Source: an uncultured Duncaniella sp. (GTDB taxonomy: Bacteria > Bacteroidota > Bacteroidia > Bacteroidales > Muribaculaceae). From it: DNA of 64,000 bases. The translations under genes were made by a program, and so were the position numbers. The stretch lies in assembly GCA_910587515.1 (NCBI GenBank), contig CAJULW010000028.1, positions 4,967 through 68,966 of the forward strand. The letters run 5' to 3'. The notes beneath the pieces were generated by a model that saw only the letters and a program-made list of their open reading frames with translations, had not been told where the DNA came from and did no database searches. Below are positions 1 to 8,362 of the stretch, piece by piece (the first letter of the stretch is position 1; each line of letters opens with the position of its first letter).

Positions 1-470
1 GGCCAAACAAAGCTGAATAGCGGAAAATATAGCATATCGACTACCCGGCCGAAAAATACCGGAGCATATCCGCCAGCCTCCGGGAAAAGACTCGCGATTT
101 GTGGTGGAAACGGATTGTTGAAAATCATTCCGTAGAACACACAGTCGAAAATATTGCCTGCCGCTCCGGCTGTCACAAAGGCCAAACAGACGACATAGCC
201 ACGTGGCACAGTCTTTAATGAATGTATCTTGGCTATATACCATATAAGAAGCGCGACGGCTACTATCCTGAACAATGTCAGGGCGAGTTTGCTGCCGAAC
301 TCCATACCGAAAGCCATGCCGTTGTTTTCGATAAAATATAAGTGAAACCAGGGGAAGATCTTAAGGTCTTCCCCAAGGTAAAAGTGGGTTTTTATCCAAA
401 TCTTGAGAGCCTGATCAAGCAGAACTACAAGAAGTATTATCAGAGTTGCAAGTGTGGCGCGTCCGCGCAT
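1..470 (-). CDS. lspA: Lipoprotein signal peptidase II, C-terminus cut by window edge
   Basis: This is the inner-membrane aspartyl protease that removes signal peptides from prolipoproteins. The frame read from the ATG at 468-470 runs open to the window edge and gives 156 residues. It begins MRGRATLATL, followed by a first membrane segment with the family motif LLDQALK (residues 17-23). The block FIENNGMAFG (47-56) matches the family's NxGxAF motif. The two catalytic aspartates are visible in AGAAGNIFD (D109) and FGRVVDMLYF (D145). Only the last membrane segment and tail are missing. It lies 22 bp beyond the DksA-like gene and shares its strand with ileS, an arrangement familiar in Bacteroidota, so co-transcription is likely. 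Confidence 0.93.
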   Translation of the reverse strand, partial: MRGRATLATLIILLVVLLDQALKIWIKTHFYLGEDLKIFPWFHLYFIENNGMAFGMEFGSKLALTLFRIVAVALLIWYIAKIHSLKTVPRGYVVCLAFVTAGAAGNIFDCVFYGMIFNNPFPPQIASLFPEAGGYAPVFFGRVVDMLYFPLFSFVW

Positions 471-492
471 TGTCAAGTGTTGATGAAAGTTT

Positions 493-876
493 TTATTTTT
501 TGTTTTGCGAATTTTTAGCTTCTACGCTGCGTGTTGCGTGAGGCACTGCGCGCAGGCGTTCTTTAGGGATTAGTTCTCCGGTTTCGCAGCATACGCCATA
601 TGTTTTGTTTTCGATACGAATAAGCGCGTTCTGAAGATGTTGTATGAATTTCTTCTGACGCTGGGCGAGTTGTCCGGCTTCCTCTTTCGATAATGTGCTT
701 GCGCCTTCTTCAAGAATCTTGAAGGTTGGTGAAGTGTCGGCTGTATCGTTGCCGTCTGTGTTGTTGATCAGGGCACGAAGTGAGTCGTATTCCTTTTGCG
801 CCTTTTCAAGTTTATGTAATATTATATCCTTGAATTCAAGTAGTTCTTCGTCTGAATAGCGTGTCTTTTCGCTCAT
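493..876 (-). CDS. TraR/DksA family zinc-finger-like protein
   Basis: 127 residues: a charged, coiled-coil-prone N-terminal half, then the C-terminal DksA/TraR-type block TYGVCCETGELIPKERLRAV (92-111). DksA proteins bind RNA polymerase through the secondary channel, usually with ppGpp. Here the canonical four-cysteine zinc site is reduced to one adjacent pair (CC), with no second CxxC. This is common in the short Bacteroidota versions, so zinc binding is doubtful. It lies between ileS (56 bp upstream) and lspA (22 bp downstream) on the same strand and is probably in one operon with them. The family assignment is strong; its exact regulatory role is inferred. Confidence 0.85.
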   Translation of the reverse strand: MSEKTRYSDEELLEFKDIILHKLEKAQKEYDSLRALINNTDGNDTADTSPTFKILEEGASTLSKEEAGQLAQRQKKFIQHLQNALIRIENKTYGVCCETGELIPKERLRAVPHATRSVEAKNSQNKK

Positions 877-932
877 AAAGGTTAAGTTTTAAGGTGTTGG
901 CTTATGAGATATAATGATTTGTAGTTTTGATT

Positions 933-3900
933 TTATTTGTCGAGTGAGATTTTTACGCGTGCGCATACGTCGTCCATCGAAAGTTCTTCTATGCCTTCTT
1001 CGTCTTGAGTAAGAGGTGCTATCTCAAGAGAGTTGGCCAGGACTTGACGGGAGATGTATTCTGCAAAATCTCGGATGGCTCCGTTGGTTTCGTCTCCGGG
1101 TGCGAAGACGAGGCGTATACGGTCTGTGATGTCATAGTTGCGAGACTTGCGTATGTTCTGTATTCGGTTGACAATGTCGCGGGCGATGCCTTCGCGCCGC
1201 AGTTCGGGTGTCACTGTGACATCAAGGGCTATGGTGAGGCTGCCTTCATTGGCCACAAGCCATCCTGGAATGTCCTCTGAGATGATTTCTACATCTGACA
1301 ATGTCACTTCAACCTCTGCTCCGTCAAGTTCGAAGCTGACTTTACCTTCGTTTTCAAGTGTGGCTATCGAAGTTCCGTCAAACGCCTTTATTATTTCAGC
1401 TGCGGCTTTCATCTGTTTTCCGAATTTCGGGCCAAGCTTTTTGAAGTCAGGTTTTACGCTCTTGACGAGAATGCCTTCATCGTTGCCGACAATCTTTATC
1501 TCTTTGACATTGATCTCGCTCTTTACAAGATCCATTATCGCTTCAAGGGCGGAGCGGCGCTTGTCGTCTGCCACGGGAACCATAATCGATTGCAATGGCT
1601 GACGAACCTTTAGATTAACCTTTCGGCGGAGTGCGAGAGCCATTGACGTGATGTCCTGTGCAAGTTTCTGGCGCGCCTCGAGTTCGCTATCGATAAGAGT
1701 GGTGTCGGCTACAGGGTAGCGGTCGAGATGGACGGAGTCCGACGAGCCGGTAAGGTCACGGTAGAGGCGGTCGGCATAGAACGGAGAGAATGGAGCCATA
1801 AGCAATGCGACTGTCTTCAAACATGTATATAAGGTCTGATATGCCGCAAGTTTGTCTTCGGTCATTTCTCCTCCCCAGAAACGTTTCCGGTTGAGGCGCA
1901 CGTACCAGTTTGACAGGTTGTCGCCAATGAATTCTCCTATCGCGCGGGCTGCGCGTGTCGGCTCGTAATCGTCGAGAGCTTCGCTCACTTCTTTCACGAG
2001 GGTGTTAAGAAGCGAGAGGATCCAACGGTCGATTTCGGGACGTCTGTCGACTGGCACTTGTTGTGCGTCAGGATCGAATCCATCCACGTTGGCGTAGAGC
2101 GCGAAGAAACCGTATGTATTATATAAGGTGGAAAAAAGTTTGCGCGATGTTTCAAGCACGCCTTTTTCGTCATATTTGAGATTGTCCCATGGAGATGAGT
2201 TAGAGATCATATACCAACGCACCGGATCAGCACCGTATTGGCCGATCTGTCCAAACGGATCTACCGCGTTGCCGAGTCGTTTCGACATTTTGTTGCCGTA
2301 TTTGTCAAGTACAAGTCCGTTTGAAATGACAGTCTTGTAAGCGACGGAGTCAAATACCATTCCGGCAATAGCATGGAGCGTAAAGAACCATCCGCGCGTT
2401 TGGTCGACGCCTTCGGCTATGAAGTCGGCCGGATATACTTCCCGTTTGTCAAATGCTTCTTTGTTTTCGAAAGGATAATGTATCTGGGCGTAGGGCATCG
2501 AGCCTGAATCGAACCATACGTCAATGAGGTCTTTTTCACGATACATCGGTCGGCCTGTCGCTGAAACGAGTACGATATCGTCGACGTATGGGCGGTGTAG
2601 ATCTATTTTTTCGTAGTTGTCCTTGTTGAAATCGCCCGGGACGAACCCTGATTTCTTATAAGGATTTTCATTCATTACACCGGCTTCGACCGCACGTTCT
2701 ATTTCAGAATATAGTTGACCTACGGATGAAATACAAATTTCCTCGCTTCCGTCTTCAGTACGCCATATTGGTAGCGGTGTACCCCAATAACGGCTGCGCG
2801 AGAGGTTCCAGTCCTGAAGGTTTTCGAGCCATTTGCCGAAACGGCCGCTGCCTGTCGACGCTGGTTTCCATTTAATGCCGTCGTTGAGTTCCATAAGGCG
2901 TTCGCGAACGGCAGTCGTGCGGATGAACCATGAGTCGAGTGGATAGTAAAGCACCGGCTTGTCTGTGCGCCAGCAGTGTGGGTAGTTATGTACGTGTTTT
3001 TCGATCTTGAATACTTTGTCGGTAGCTTTCAGCTCCATACAGATCTTTACGTCGAGCGTCTCTGTTTCATCGTTGGCCTCAGGATCGTAAGCGTTTTTGA
3101 CGTACTGTCCCTGCCAGGGTTTATAAGCATCGACATTGACCATTTTTTCGACGAATTTAGGGTCGAGGTCGTCGATGGTAAAGAAACGTCCGGTAAAGTC
3201 GACCATCGGTCTGATATTGCCGTCGCGGTCGATCAGGTGGAGCGGAGGTATTCCCGCCTGCTTTGACACTCGGAGGTCGTCGGCTCCGAATGTACCAGCG
3301 ATATGTACGATGCCTGTACCATCTTCAGTGGTGACGTAGTCGCCAAGAATCACACGGAAAGCGCCTTCTCCGGGATTGACCCATGGAAGAAGCTGCTCAT
3401 AATTGATGCCGACAAGATCCGACCCTTTGACTTGGGCTACGACTTCGTATGGAATCAGCTTGTCACCTTTATTATAGCTGTCGAGTGATAACTCACTGGC
3501 TTTGGGATTGAAAAGCGAAGCCATCAGTGCGTCAGCGGCTATGACGGTTTCTGCTTTGCCGGAGTATGGATTGTATGTACGTACGATATTATATACTATT
3601 TCCGGACCGACAGCGAGAGCTGTGTTTGAGGGGAGTGTCCACGGTGTGGTAGTCCATGCGAGAAAATAAGGGGTTCCCCACTTGAACAATATGTCGCGGT
3701 AAGGAACGAGTGCCGGACAGTTGTCGTCAATGATTCGGAACTGCGCCACGCATGTGGTGTCTTTCACGTCTCGGTAGCAGCCTGGCTGGTTCAATTCATG
3801 AGAACTCAGCCCAGTGCCTGCGGCTGGTGAATATGGTTGTATGGTGTATCCCTTATATAGATATCCTTTTTCATAGAGCTGTCCGAGAAGCCACCATACG

Positions 3901-4379
3901 CTTTCTATATAACGATTGTCGTATGTGATGTAAGCGTTTGGCATGTCGACCCAATAACCCATTTTTCTGGTCAGGTCTTCCCATTCGTTGGTATATTTCA
4001 TCACTTCGCTGCGACATGCCGCGTTGTAGTCATCGACGGAAATTTTTTTGCCGATGTCCTCTTTGGTGATGCCAAGATTTTTTTCGACTCCAAGTTCGAC
4101 GGGGAGGCCATGTGTGTCCCATCCGGCTTTACGTTTCACTTGGAATCCCTGCATGGTTTTGTAGCGGCAGAAAATATCTTTAATGGTACGCGCAAGAACA
4201 TGGTGGATGCCTGGCTTTCCGTTTGCAGAGGGCGGGCCTTCAAAGAATACGAATGACGGGCAGCCTTCGCGTTCTGACATCGTGCGTGAAAAGACGTCGG
4301 CCGCGTCCCATTGAGAGAGTATTGATTCGTTGATCTCGGGTAGGTTAAGTCCGCTATATTCTTTGAATCTCTTTGACAT
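933..4379 (-). CDS. ileS: Isoleucyl-tRNA synthetase
   Basis: 1148 residues, the long form typical of Bacteroidota. It charges tRNA-Ile in the cytoplasm. The class I signature is seen as GPPSANGKPGIHH (HIGH-type motif, about residues 48-60) and NKMSKRLGN (KMSKS loop, about residue 695). Between them lies the CP1 editing region with the WTTTPWTLPSNTALAV block. The C-terminal part is the helical anticodon-binding domain, followed by a DUF5915-like end. The start MSKRFKEYSG is preceded by a minus-strand -7-like box (TACTTTTG, plus-strand 4441-4448). The dksA-like gene and lspA follow on the same strand. Confidence 0.98.
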   Translation of the reverse strand: MSKRFKEYSGLNLPEINESILSQWDAADVFSRTMSEREGCPSFVFFEGPPSANGKPGIHHVLARTIKDIFCRYKTMQGFQVKRKAGWDTHGLPVELGVEKNLGITKEDIGKKISVDDYNAACRSEVMKYTNEWEDLTRKMGYWVDMPNAYITYDNRYIESVWWLLGQLYEKGYLYKGYTIQPYSPAAGTGLSSHELNQPGCYRDVKDTTCVAQFRIIDDNCPALVPYRDILFKWGTPYFLAWTTTPWTLPSNTALAVGPEIVYNIVRTYNPYSGKAETVIAADALMASLFNPKASELSLDSYNKGDKLIPYEVVAQVKGSDLVGINYEQLLPWVNPGEGAFRVILGDYVTTEDGTGIVHIAGTFGADDLRVSKQAGIPPLHLIDRDGNIRPMVDFTGRFFTIDDLDPKFVEKMVNVDAYKPWQGQYVKNAYDPEANDETETLDVKICMELKATDKVFKIEKHVHNYPHCWRTDKPVLYYPLDSWFIRTTAVRERLMELNDGIKWKPASTGSGRFGKWLENLQDWNLSRSRYWGTPLPIWRTEDGSEEICISSVGQLYSEIERAVEAGVMNENPYKKSGFVPGDFNKDNYEKIDLHRPYVDDIVLVSATGRPMYREKDLIDVWFDSGSMPYAQIHYPFENKEAFDKREVYPADFIAEGVDQTRGWFFTLHAIAGMVFDSVAYKTVISNGLVLDKYGNKMSKRLGNAVDPFGQIGQYGADPVRWYMISNSSPWDNLKYDEKGVLETSRKLFSTLYNTYGFFALYANVDGFDPDAQQVPVDRRPEIDRWILSLLNTLVKEVSEALDDYEPTRAARAIGEFIGDNLSNWYVRLNRKRFWGGEMTEDKLAAYQTLYTCLKTVALLMAPFSPFYADRLYRDLTGSSDSVHLDRYPVADTTLIDSELEARQKLAQDITSMALALRRKVNLKVRQPLQSIMVPVADDKRRSALEAIMDLVKSEINVKEIKIVGNDEGILVKSVKPDFKKLGPKFGKQMKAAAEIIKAFDGTSIATLENEGKVSFELDGAEVEVTLSDVEIISEDIPGWLVANEGSLTIALDVTVTPELRREGIARDIVNRIQNIRKSRNYDITDRIRLVFAPGDETNGAIRDFAEYISRQVLANSLEIAPLTQDEEGIEELSMDDVCARVKISLDK

Positions 4380-4440
4380 GACGAGATGAAATTTTGTAGT
4401 GATTGTTATATAATCAATGTACGTATAGTAAAAATTTTTG

Positions 4441-4448
4441 CAAAAGTA
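4441..4448 (-). promoter_or_regulatory. Probable -7 box upstream of ileS
   Basis: Minus-strand TACTTTTG matches the Bacteroidota TAnnTTTG consensus and lies about 60 bp before the ileS ATG. No clean TTTG -33 box is seen at the ideal spacing, so this is moderate evidence only. Confidence 0.45.
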
Positions 4449-4475
4449 GTAATTATTTCCCGAAAAACCTAATCG

Positions 4476-5045
4476 TTACATAAAGGCTTGTTTGCGCTCA
4501 AGCACCGGGAATCCGAAGAAGCCGTCTTTAAGTTTTATCTCAAGGGTGCTCCCGTTGCGTATACGGTCATACCGTTTTTTAGGAACAGTTATGTCTTTGA
4601 TGCGTCCGTCGGAAAATTTTACACGGATCAGATATTCATAATATGGCGCACCGCGTTTATATACACGTCGGCCTACACGTTCGCTTTTGTAGTGTGTTTC
4701 GCGGTAATGGCCTTCGACTATGGCCTTCTCTATGTGTGTCGATGAATCGTCGGCAAGAAAGAAGTTGATGGCAAAAATCATAAAAATGAACATGCTGGTG
4801 GCCGCTGTCAAGTGAATTAATAGTCGCAATAGCCTATGTATGTTTGGGAGTGATCGTTCCCATTGCTTGCCGAGCGGTATCCATGTCAGCAATGAAAGAG
4901 TGAGTGCGATTGACCATGGGATTTGCCAATTGACTATAGTGTAATTGTTGATCGCTATTGCTCCCCCGTAGAGAAATATCAGAAGCATTGTCGCTATCAC
5001 CCATTTTGCGATGCTTTTTGTTTCTTTCGATTTAGAACTTGACAT
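4476..5045 (-). CDS. Three-helix membrane protein of unknown function
   Basis: I do not recognise the family. The longer frame opens at 5204, but I place the start at the ATG at 5043-5045 (MSSSKSKETK), giving 189 residues. The extra upstream part is low-complexity and overlaps the probable promoter region and the neighbouring divergent gene. Three hydrophobic segments are seen at about residues 13-32, 42-59 and 76-99. They are followed by a basic, soluble domain of about 90 residues containing YKRGAPYYEYLIRVKF and a KRYDRIRNGSTLEIKL block. The gene is divergent from the M48 protease gene. A -7-like box (TAACTTTG, minus strand, plus-strand about 5084-5091) lies about 40 bp before the chosen start. 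Confidence 0.6.
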   Translation of the reverse strand: MSSSKSKETKSIAKWVIATMLLIFLYGGAIAINNYTIVNWQIPWSIALTLSLLTWIPLGKQWERSLPNIHRLLRLLIHLTAATSMFIFMIFAINFFLADDSSTHIEKAIVEGHYRETHYKSERVGRRVYKRGAPYYEYLIRVKFSDGRIKDITVPKKRYDRIRNGSTLEIKLKDGFFGFPVLERKQAFM

Positions 5046-5129
5046 GGCCTTATGAGATGGTTCCTGTGATTTATGGCGCAAAGTTACGTTGTTTGTCGTA
5101 GAAAAGGATACGATGTTGTTAAAATTTTG

Positions 5130-5137
5130 TAACTTTG
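5130..5137 (+). promoter_or_regulatory. Probable -7 box for the M48 protease gene
   Basis: TAACTTTG fits the TAnnTTTG consensus and lies 76 bp before the chosen ATG at 5214. A second TAACTTTG on the opposite strand, about 40 bp away, points to the divergent membrane-protein gene, so the region probably holds back-to-back promoters. Confidence 0.45.
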
Positions 5138-5213
5138 CCACCGGAAAGGTAGCATCATTGTATTGATTCAAAATTTTTTTCAAGTTTACGAAAAACCTAA
5201 TCACATTAATGTA

Positions 5214-6014
5214 ATGAACAAGAATTTTCTAAAAGTGTTGGCTGTGGCACTCGGTCTTGCTGTCACAGCTCCTGCATCAGCGCAGTTCAATCTTGGTAAG
5301 GCCATAAGTGCCGGAGCCAAGGCGGCCAAGGCGGCTACGCTTACCGATGCCCAAATGGCGGCGTACGTGAAAGAGTCTGTCGATTGGATGGATGAACACA
5401 ACCCTGTCACTCCTGATGATGATCCATATACTATCCGTCTTAAGAAGCTGACTGAAGGTCTTAACGACGCTGATGGTATACCCTTGAATTTTAAGGTTTA
5501 TCGTGTTATAGACGTAAACGCCTTTGCATGTGCCGATGGCAGTGTACGTGTGTTCTCATCATTGATGGACATAATGAGCGATGACGAGCTTCTCGGTATC
5601 ATCGGTCATGAAATAGGCCATGTCGCCAAGCATCATTCTAAAAACGCTTTCCGTACGGAGCTTCTGACCGGTGCATTGAAAGATGGTGTGGCTTCAGCCG
5701 GAGGCGCGGCGGCGGCTTTGACCGAGTCGCAGCTCGGAGTGCTCGGAGAGTCTCTTGTCAATGCGAAATATTCACAAAAGCAGGAGAACGAAGCTGATGA
5801 CTATGGCTATGAATTTTTGAAATCCCACGGTAAAAATCCTTGGGGTATGGTGATGGCTTTTGAAAAATTCCTTAAAATGGAAGAAGAGGCCGGTTCCAAA
5901 TCGAGCTATGTCGACAAAATGTTCTCATCACATCCTGAGACTGTCGCACGTATTGAACGGATGACTAAGCGTTGCAATAAGGACAAAATAGAACGTCCGG
6001 TAAATGAAAAATAA
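5214..6014 (+). CDS. M48 family zinc metallopeptidase, exported
   Basis: 266 residues from the ATG at 5214. The frame is open from 5163, but MNKNFLKVLAVALGLAVTAP begins a clean signal peptide ending at ASAQF, so I take this start. The zinc site HEIGH is at residues 132-136 (GIIGHEIGHVAKHH). The downstream QENEADDYGYEF block carries the third metal ligand, a glutamate. The C-terminal HPETVARIERM block is typical of small periplasmic M48 proteases of the LoiP/YggG kind. Such proteases take part in envelope protein quality control. The residue after the signal peptide is Q rather than C, so it is probably soluble. A terminator-like hairpin follows at 6059-6104. Confidence 0.9.
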   Translation: MNKNFLKVLAVALGLAVTAPASAQFNLGKAISAGAKAAKAATLTDAQMAAYVKESVDWMDEHNPVTPDDDPYTIRLKKLTEGLNDADGIPLNFKVYRVIDVNAFACADGSVRVFSSLMDIMSDDELLGIIGHEIGHVAKHHSKNAFRTELLTGALKDGVASAGGAAAALTESQLGVLGESLVNAKYSQKQENEADDYGYEFLKSHGKNPWGMVMAFEKFLKMEEEAGSKSSYVDKMFSSHPETVARIERMTKRCNKDKIERPVNEK

Positions 6015-6058
6015 TAAGATCGGTTGCGTCTGATTTTTATCGTAGTAATAAAATCTCA

Positions 6059-6104
6059 TGAAAGACCCGGAGACCTCATTGTGAGGATTTCGGGCCTTTT
6101 GTCT
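6059..6104 (+). terminator. Rho-independent terminator after M48 gene
   Basis: Imperfect hairpin: the AAAGACCCGG arm with CCTCA pairs with TGAGG and CGGGCCTTTT, followed by a T-rich stretch. It lies between the protease gene and the helicase gene. Confidence 0.6.
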
Positions 6105-6192
6105 TTTAGTATCTCCAATTTATTGAGGTGTCATAAAAGGGATGAATGAAAAAAAGAGTAATTTTGCAGATTGATAAGTAAATGATTGATTT

Positions 6193-7530
6193 ATGAGATT
6201 TGACGAGCTTGATCTAAGCGACGATATACTTGACGCTCTCGATGCGATGCGTTTTGATGAGTGCACCCCTATTCAGGAACAGGCGATACCTGTGATACTC
6301 GAAGGACGTGACCTTATTGCTGTGGCTCAGACCGGAACGGGAAAGACCGCGGCCTATTTGCTGCCTGTAATCGACCGCCTTGCAGATATGCCGGAGGCAA
6401 AGGACTATGTAAACTGTATCGTGATGGCTCCTACGCGTGAGCTGGCGCAGCAAATCGACCGGCAGATGGAAGGATTCGCCTATTTTGTCCCGGTAAGCAG
6501 CGTGGCCATTTATGGAGGTACTGACGGGGCGACTTTCGCTCAGCAACAGCGGGGGTTGAAAATGGGTGCGGATGTGGTGATCGCCACTCCCGGACGATTG
6601 CTCGCGCATTTACAGATGGGATACGTAGACCTTTCGCGCGTATCATATTTTATTCTCGACGAGGCTGACCGTATGCTTGACATGGGATTTTACGATGACA
6701 TAATGCAGATAGTAAAGCATTTGCCAAAAGAACGCCGGACTTTAATGTTTTCGGCTACCATGCCTCCGAAAATCCAACAGATGGCTAAAGCAATACTGAA
6801 TGATCCGGCTGAGGTTAAGATTGCGGTATCGAAGCCGACCGAGAGGATCGATCAATCGGCTTTTGTCTGCCATGAGGCTCAGAAGCATGGTGTTTTGAAA
6901 CATCTTTTCAAGACGGCACATTCTCGACGTGTGATTGTTTTCTCGTCTTCGAAACTCAAGGTAAAGGATTTGGCCAAAGAGTTGCGTCGTTCAAAGATAA
7001 AGGTTGGAGAGATGCATTCGGATCTTGGACAGTCTGAACGCGACGAGGTGATGCATGATTTTCGTGCCGGCAGGATAGATGTGCTTGTGGCCACAGATAT
7101 ACTTGCAAGAGGCATTGATATCGATGACATAGCAATGGTAGTTAATTATGATGTGCCTCATGAAGCCGAAGATTATGTGCACCGTATAGGCCGTACGGCA
7201 AGGGCGAATGCCGATGGTAAGGCTGTCACGCTTGTAAGCCTGCGTGACCAAGCCAAGTTCGGAGAGATAGAATCTTTTTTGGGCTATGAGGTGCGCAAAG
7301 AAGAGCTTCCTGCTTTATTGGGTGAGGCTCCGGCATACAGCCCTCAAAGACGGATGACGGATAAAAATCGCAACGGAAGCAGAACGAGAAAACCGCATGG
7401 AGATTCAGGTATGCAGACCCGGAAAGATCGTCCGTCCGTCCAAAATCGAAAAAAGGGAAACAATCTACATGGACGAAAGAAAAGAAACGGAGCCAAACCG
7501 AAAAATCCCGGATCGACAGCCCCTGAATAG
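6193..7530 (+). CDS. DEAD-box ATP-dependent RNA helicase (RhlE-like)
   Basis: 445 residues. It unwinds RNA duplexes and probably acts in ribosome assembly or mRNA turnover. The motifs appear in order: Q-motif F..CTPIQEQAIP (21-33), Walker A AQTGTGKT (45-52), PTRELAQQ, TPGRL, DEADRMLDMGF (about 156), SAT, ARGIDI and HRIGRTAR (about 330). From about residue 370 the tail is very basic and low-complexity (R, K, N, G), as in RNA-binding tails of RhlE-type helicases. A -7-like TAATTTTG lies at 6159-6166. A strong terminator follows at 7567-7600. The family is certain; the RhlE label is by overall similarity. Confidence 0.95.
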   Translation: MRFDELDLSDDILDALDAMRFDECTPIQEQAIPVILEGRDLIAVAQTGTGKTAAYLLPVIDRLADMPEAKDYVNCIVMAPTRELAQQIDRQMEGFAYFVPVSSVAIYGGTDGATFAQQQRGLKMGADVVIATPGRLLAHLQMGYVDLSRVSYFILDEADRMLDMGFYDDIMQIVKHLPKERRTLMFSATMPPKIQQMAKAILNDPAEVKIAVSKPTERIDQSAFVCHEAQKHGVLKHLFKTAHSRRVIVFSSSKLKVKDLAKELRRSKIKVGEMHSDLGQSERDEVMHDFRAGRIDVLVATDILARGIDIDDIAMVVNYDVPHEAEDYVHRIGRTARANADGKAVTLVSLRDQAKFGEIESFLGYEVRKEELPALLGEAPAYSPQRRMTDKNRNGSRTRKPHGDSGMQTRKDRPSVQNRKKGNNLHGRKKRNGAKPKNPGSTAPE

Positions 7531-7566
7531 TCCGGTTAACGACTTGAAGATAAATAATTATAGAAG

Positions 7567-7600
7567 CCGGCCGTCCATCAGTTGATGGACGACCGGTTTC
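7567..7600 (+). terminator. Strong terminator, probably bidirectional
   Basis: A hairpin with arms CCGG(C)CGTCCATCA and TGATGGACG(A)CCGG around a 2-nt loop, followed by TTTC. It lies between the convergent helicase gene and the YhcH-family gene. Confidence 0.85.
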
Positions 7601-7654
7601 TTCGATGTTATAGTTTTGTGAAAAATACGTTTTGGTTGGGCGTACACCAACGTA

Positions 7655-8206
7655 TTAATGCTTGGCGAATTCGATTTTGCCTACAAGTTTGCGTGATGTG
7701 CCAGGGTTTTCTGTCGAACGGACCGATGGTTGGTGCATATCTGCGGGAAAATACAGAAAAAAGCGGTCCGGTGATGCGGGAGAATAGTCTATTTTTTCGT
7801 TCGTGCTGTAGTTTGTGCGGTCTTTTACGGGATCGTATTCGTTTATTGGGGTGACATTGCCGGCGAGTCCCATCAATTCGTTGCCGACGTATGTATATTG
7901 TAGGTCGATAAAATCTCGGTGGGATTCTATTTTTGTATCCTCGGCTGATTTCGGGGTGTATTCAAGTACATTGATCCAAAGGCGTCCTTCCTCAAGAACG
8001 ATTTTGCCTGGTTCGAGAGTCATTGGATCGGTTTCAGCAAGAAACTTGAATAGTTTGTCCCAAAGATCCTTATTTTTGTTGTATTGAGTGGCGAATTCTA
8101 TCGCGTTGATGCTTTTGTCGGCATCGACTTTCCATCCGTTGGACCAGCATCGGCTTTCCATCCAAGTTTTTGCTTCGGAGGGGGTCATGGCGTTTTCGGT
8201 TGACAT
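7655..8206 (-). CDS. YhcH/YjgK/YiaL family protein
   Basis: 183 residues, cytoplasmic. The YhcH/YjgK/YiaL (DUF386) cupin-like family is seen in the block SHRDFIDLQYTYVG and in the metal-site region FFLYFPADMHQPSV, where the histidine is conserved. Members are linked to sugar metabolism (sialic acid, the beta subunit of some galactosidase systems), but the reaction is not settled for most. It has its own promoter at 8244-8275, divergent from the GH28 gene. The shared upstream region may coordinate the two, which is an inference. Confidence 0.85.
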   Translation of the reverse strand: MSTENAMTPSEAKTWMESRCWSNGWKVDADKSINAIEFATQYNKNKDLWDKLFKFLAETDPMTLEPGKIVLEEGRLWINVLEYTPKSAEDTKIESHRDFIDLQYTYVGNELMGLAGNVTPINEYDPVKDRTNYSTNEKIDYSPASPDRFFLYFPADMHQPSVRSTENPGTSRKLVGKIEFAKH

Positions 8207-8243
8207 GGTTTATGATATTTGGATTAATCTTTATTAATGTGCG

Positions 8244-8275
8244 CAAAAGTAGTCAATGACGGTGAAATAAGCAAA
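8244..8275 (-). promoter_or_regulatory. Promoter of YhcH-family gene
   Basis: On the minus strand TTTG (plus-strand 8272-8275) is followed by exactly 20 nt and then TACTTTTG (8244-8251). This is an ideal match to the Bacteroidota consensus, 38 bp upstream of the start codon. Confidence 0.7.
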
Positions 8276-8289
8276 TCTGTCGATATGTG

Positions 8290-8320
8290 TTTGGCTTATG
8301 TGAAAAAAACTGTAATTTTG
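8290..8320 (+). promoter_or_regulatory. Promoter of GH28 gene
   Basis: TTTG at 8290-8293, a 19-nt spacer, then TAATTTTG at 8313-8320, 42 bp before the ATG. It forms a back-to-back pair with the YhcH promoter. Confidence 0.7.
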
Positions 8321-8362
8321 TAGTCACAGCGAATGCAGCATATAATCTATCATTAAAATATC

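Noticed and set aside
5046..5204. N-terminal extension of the membrane protein at 4476
   Set aside because: It would overlap the divergent M48 promoter and leader, and the extra 53 residues are not helix- or signal-like.
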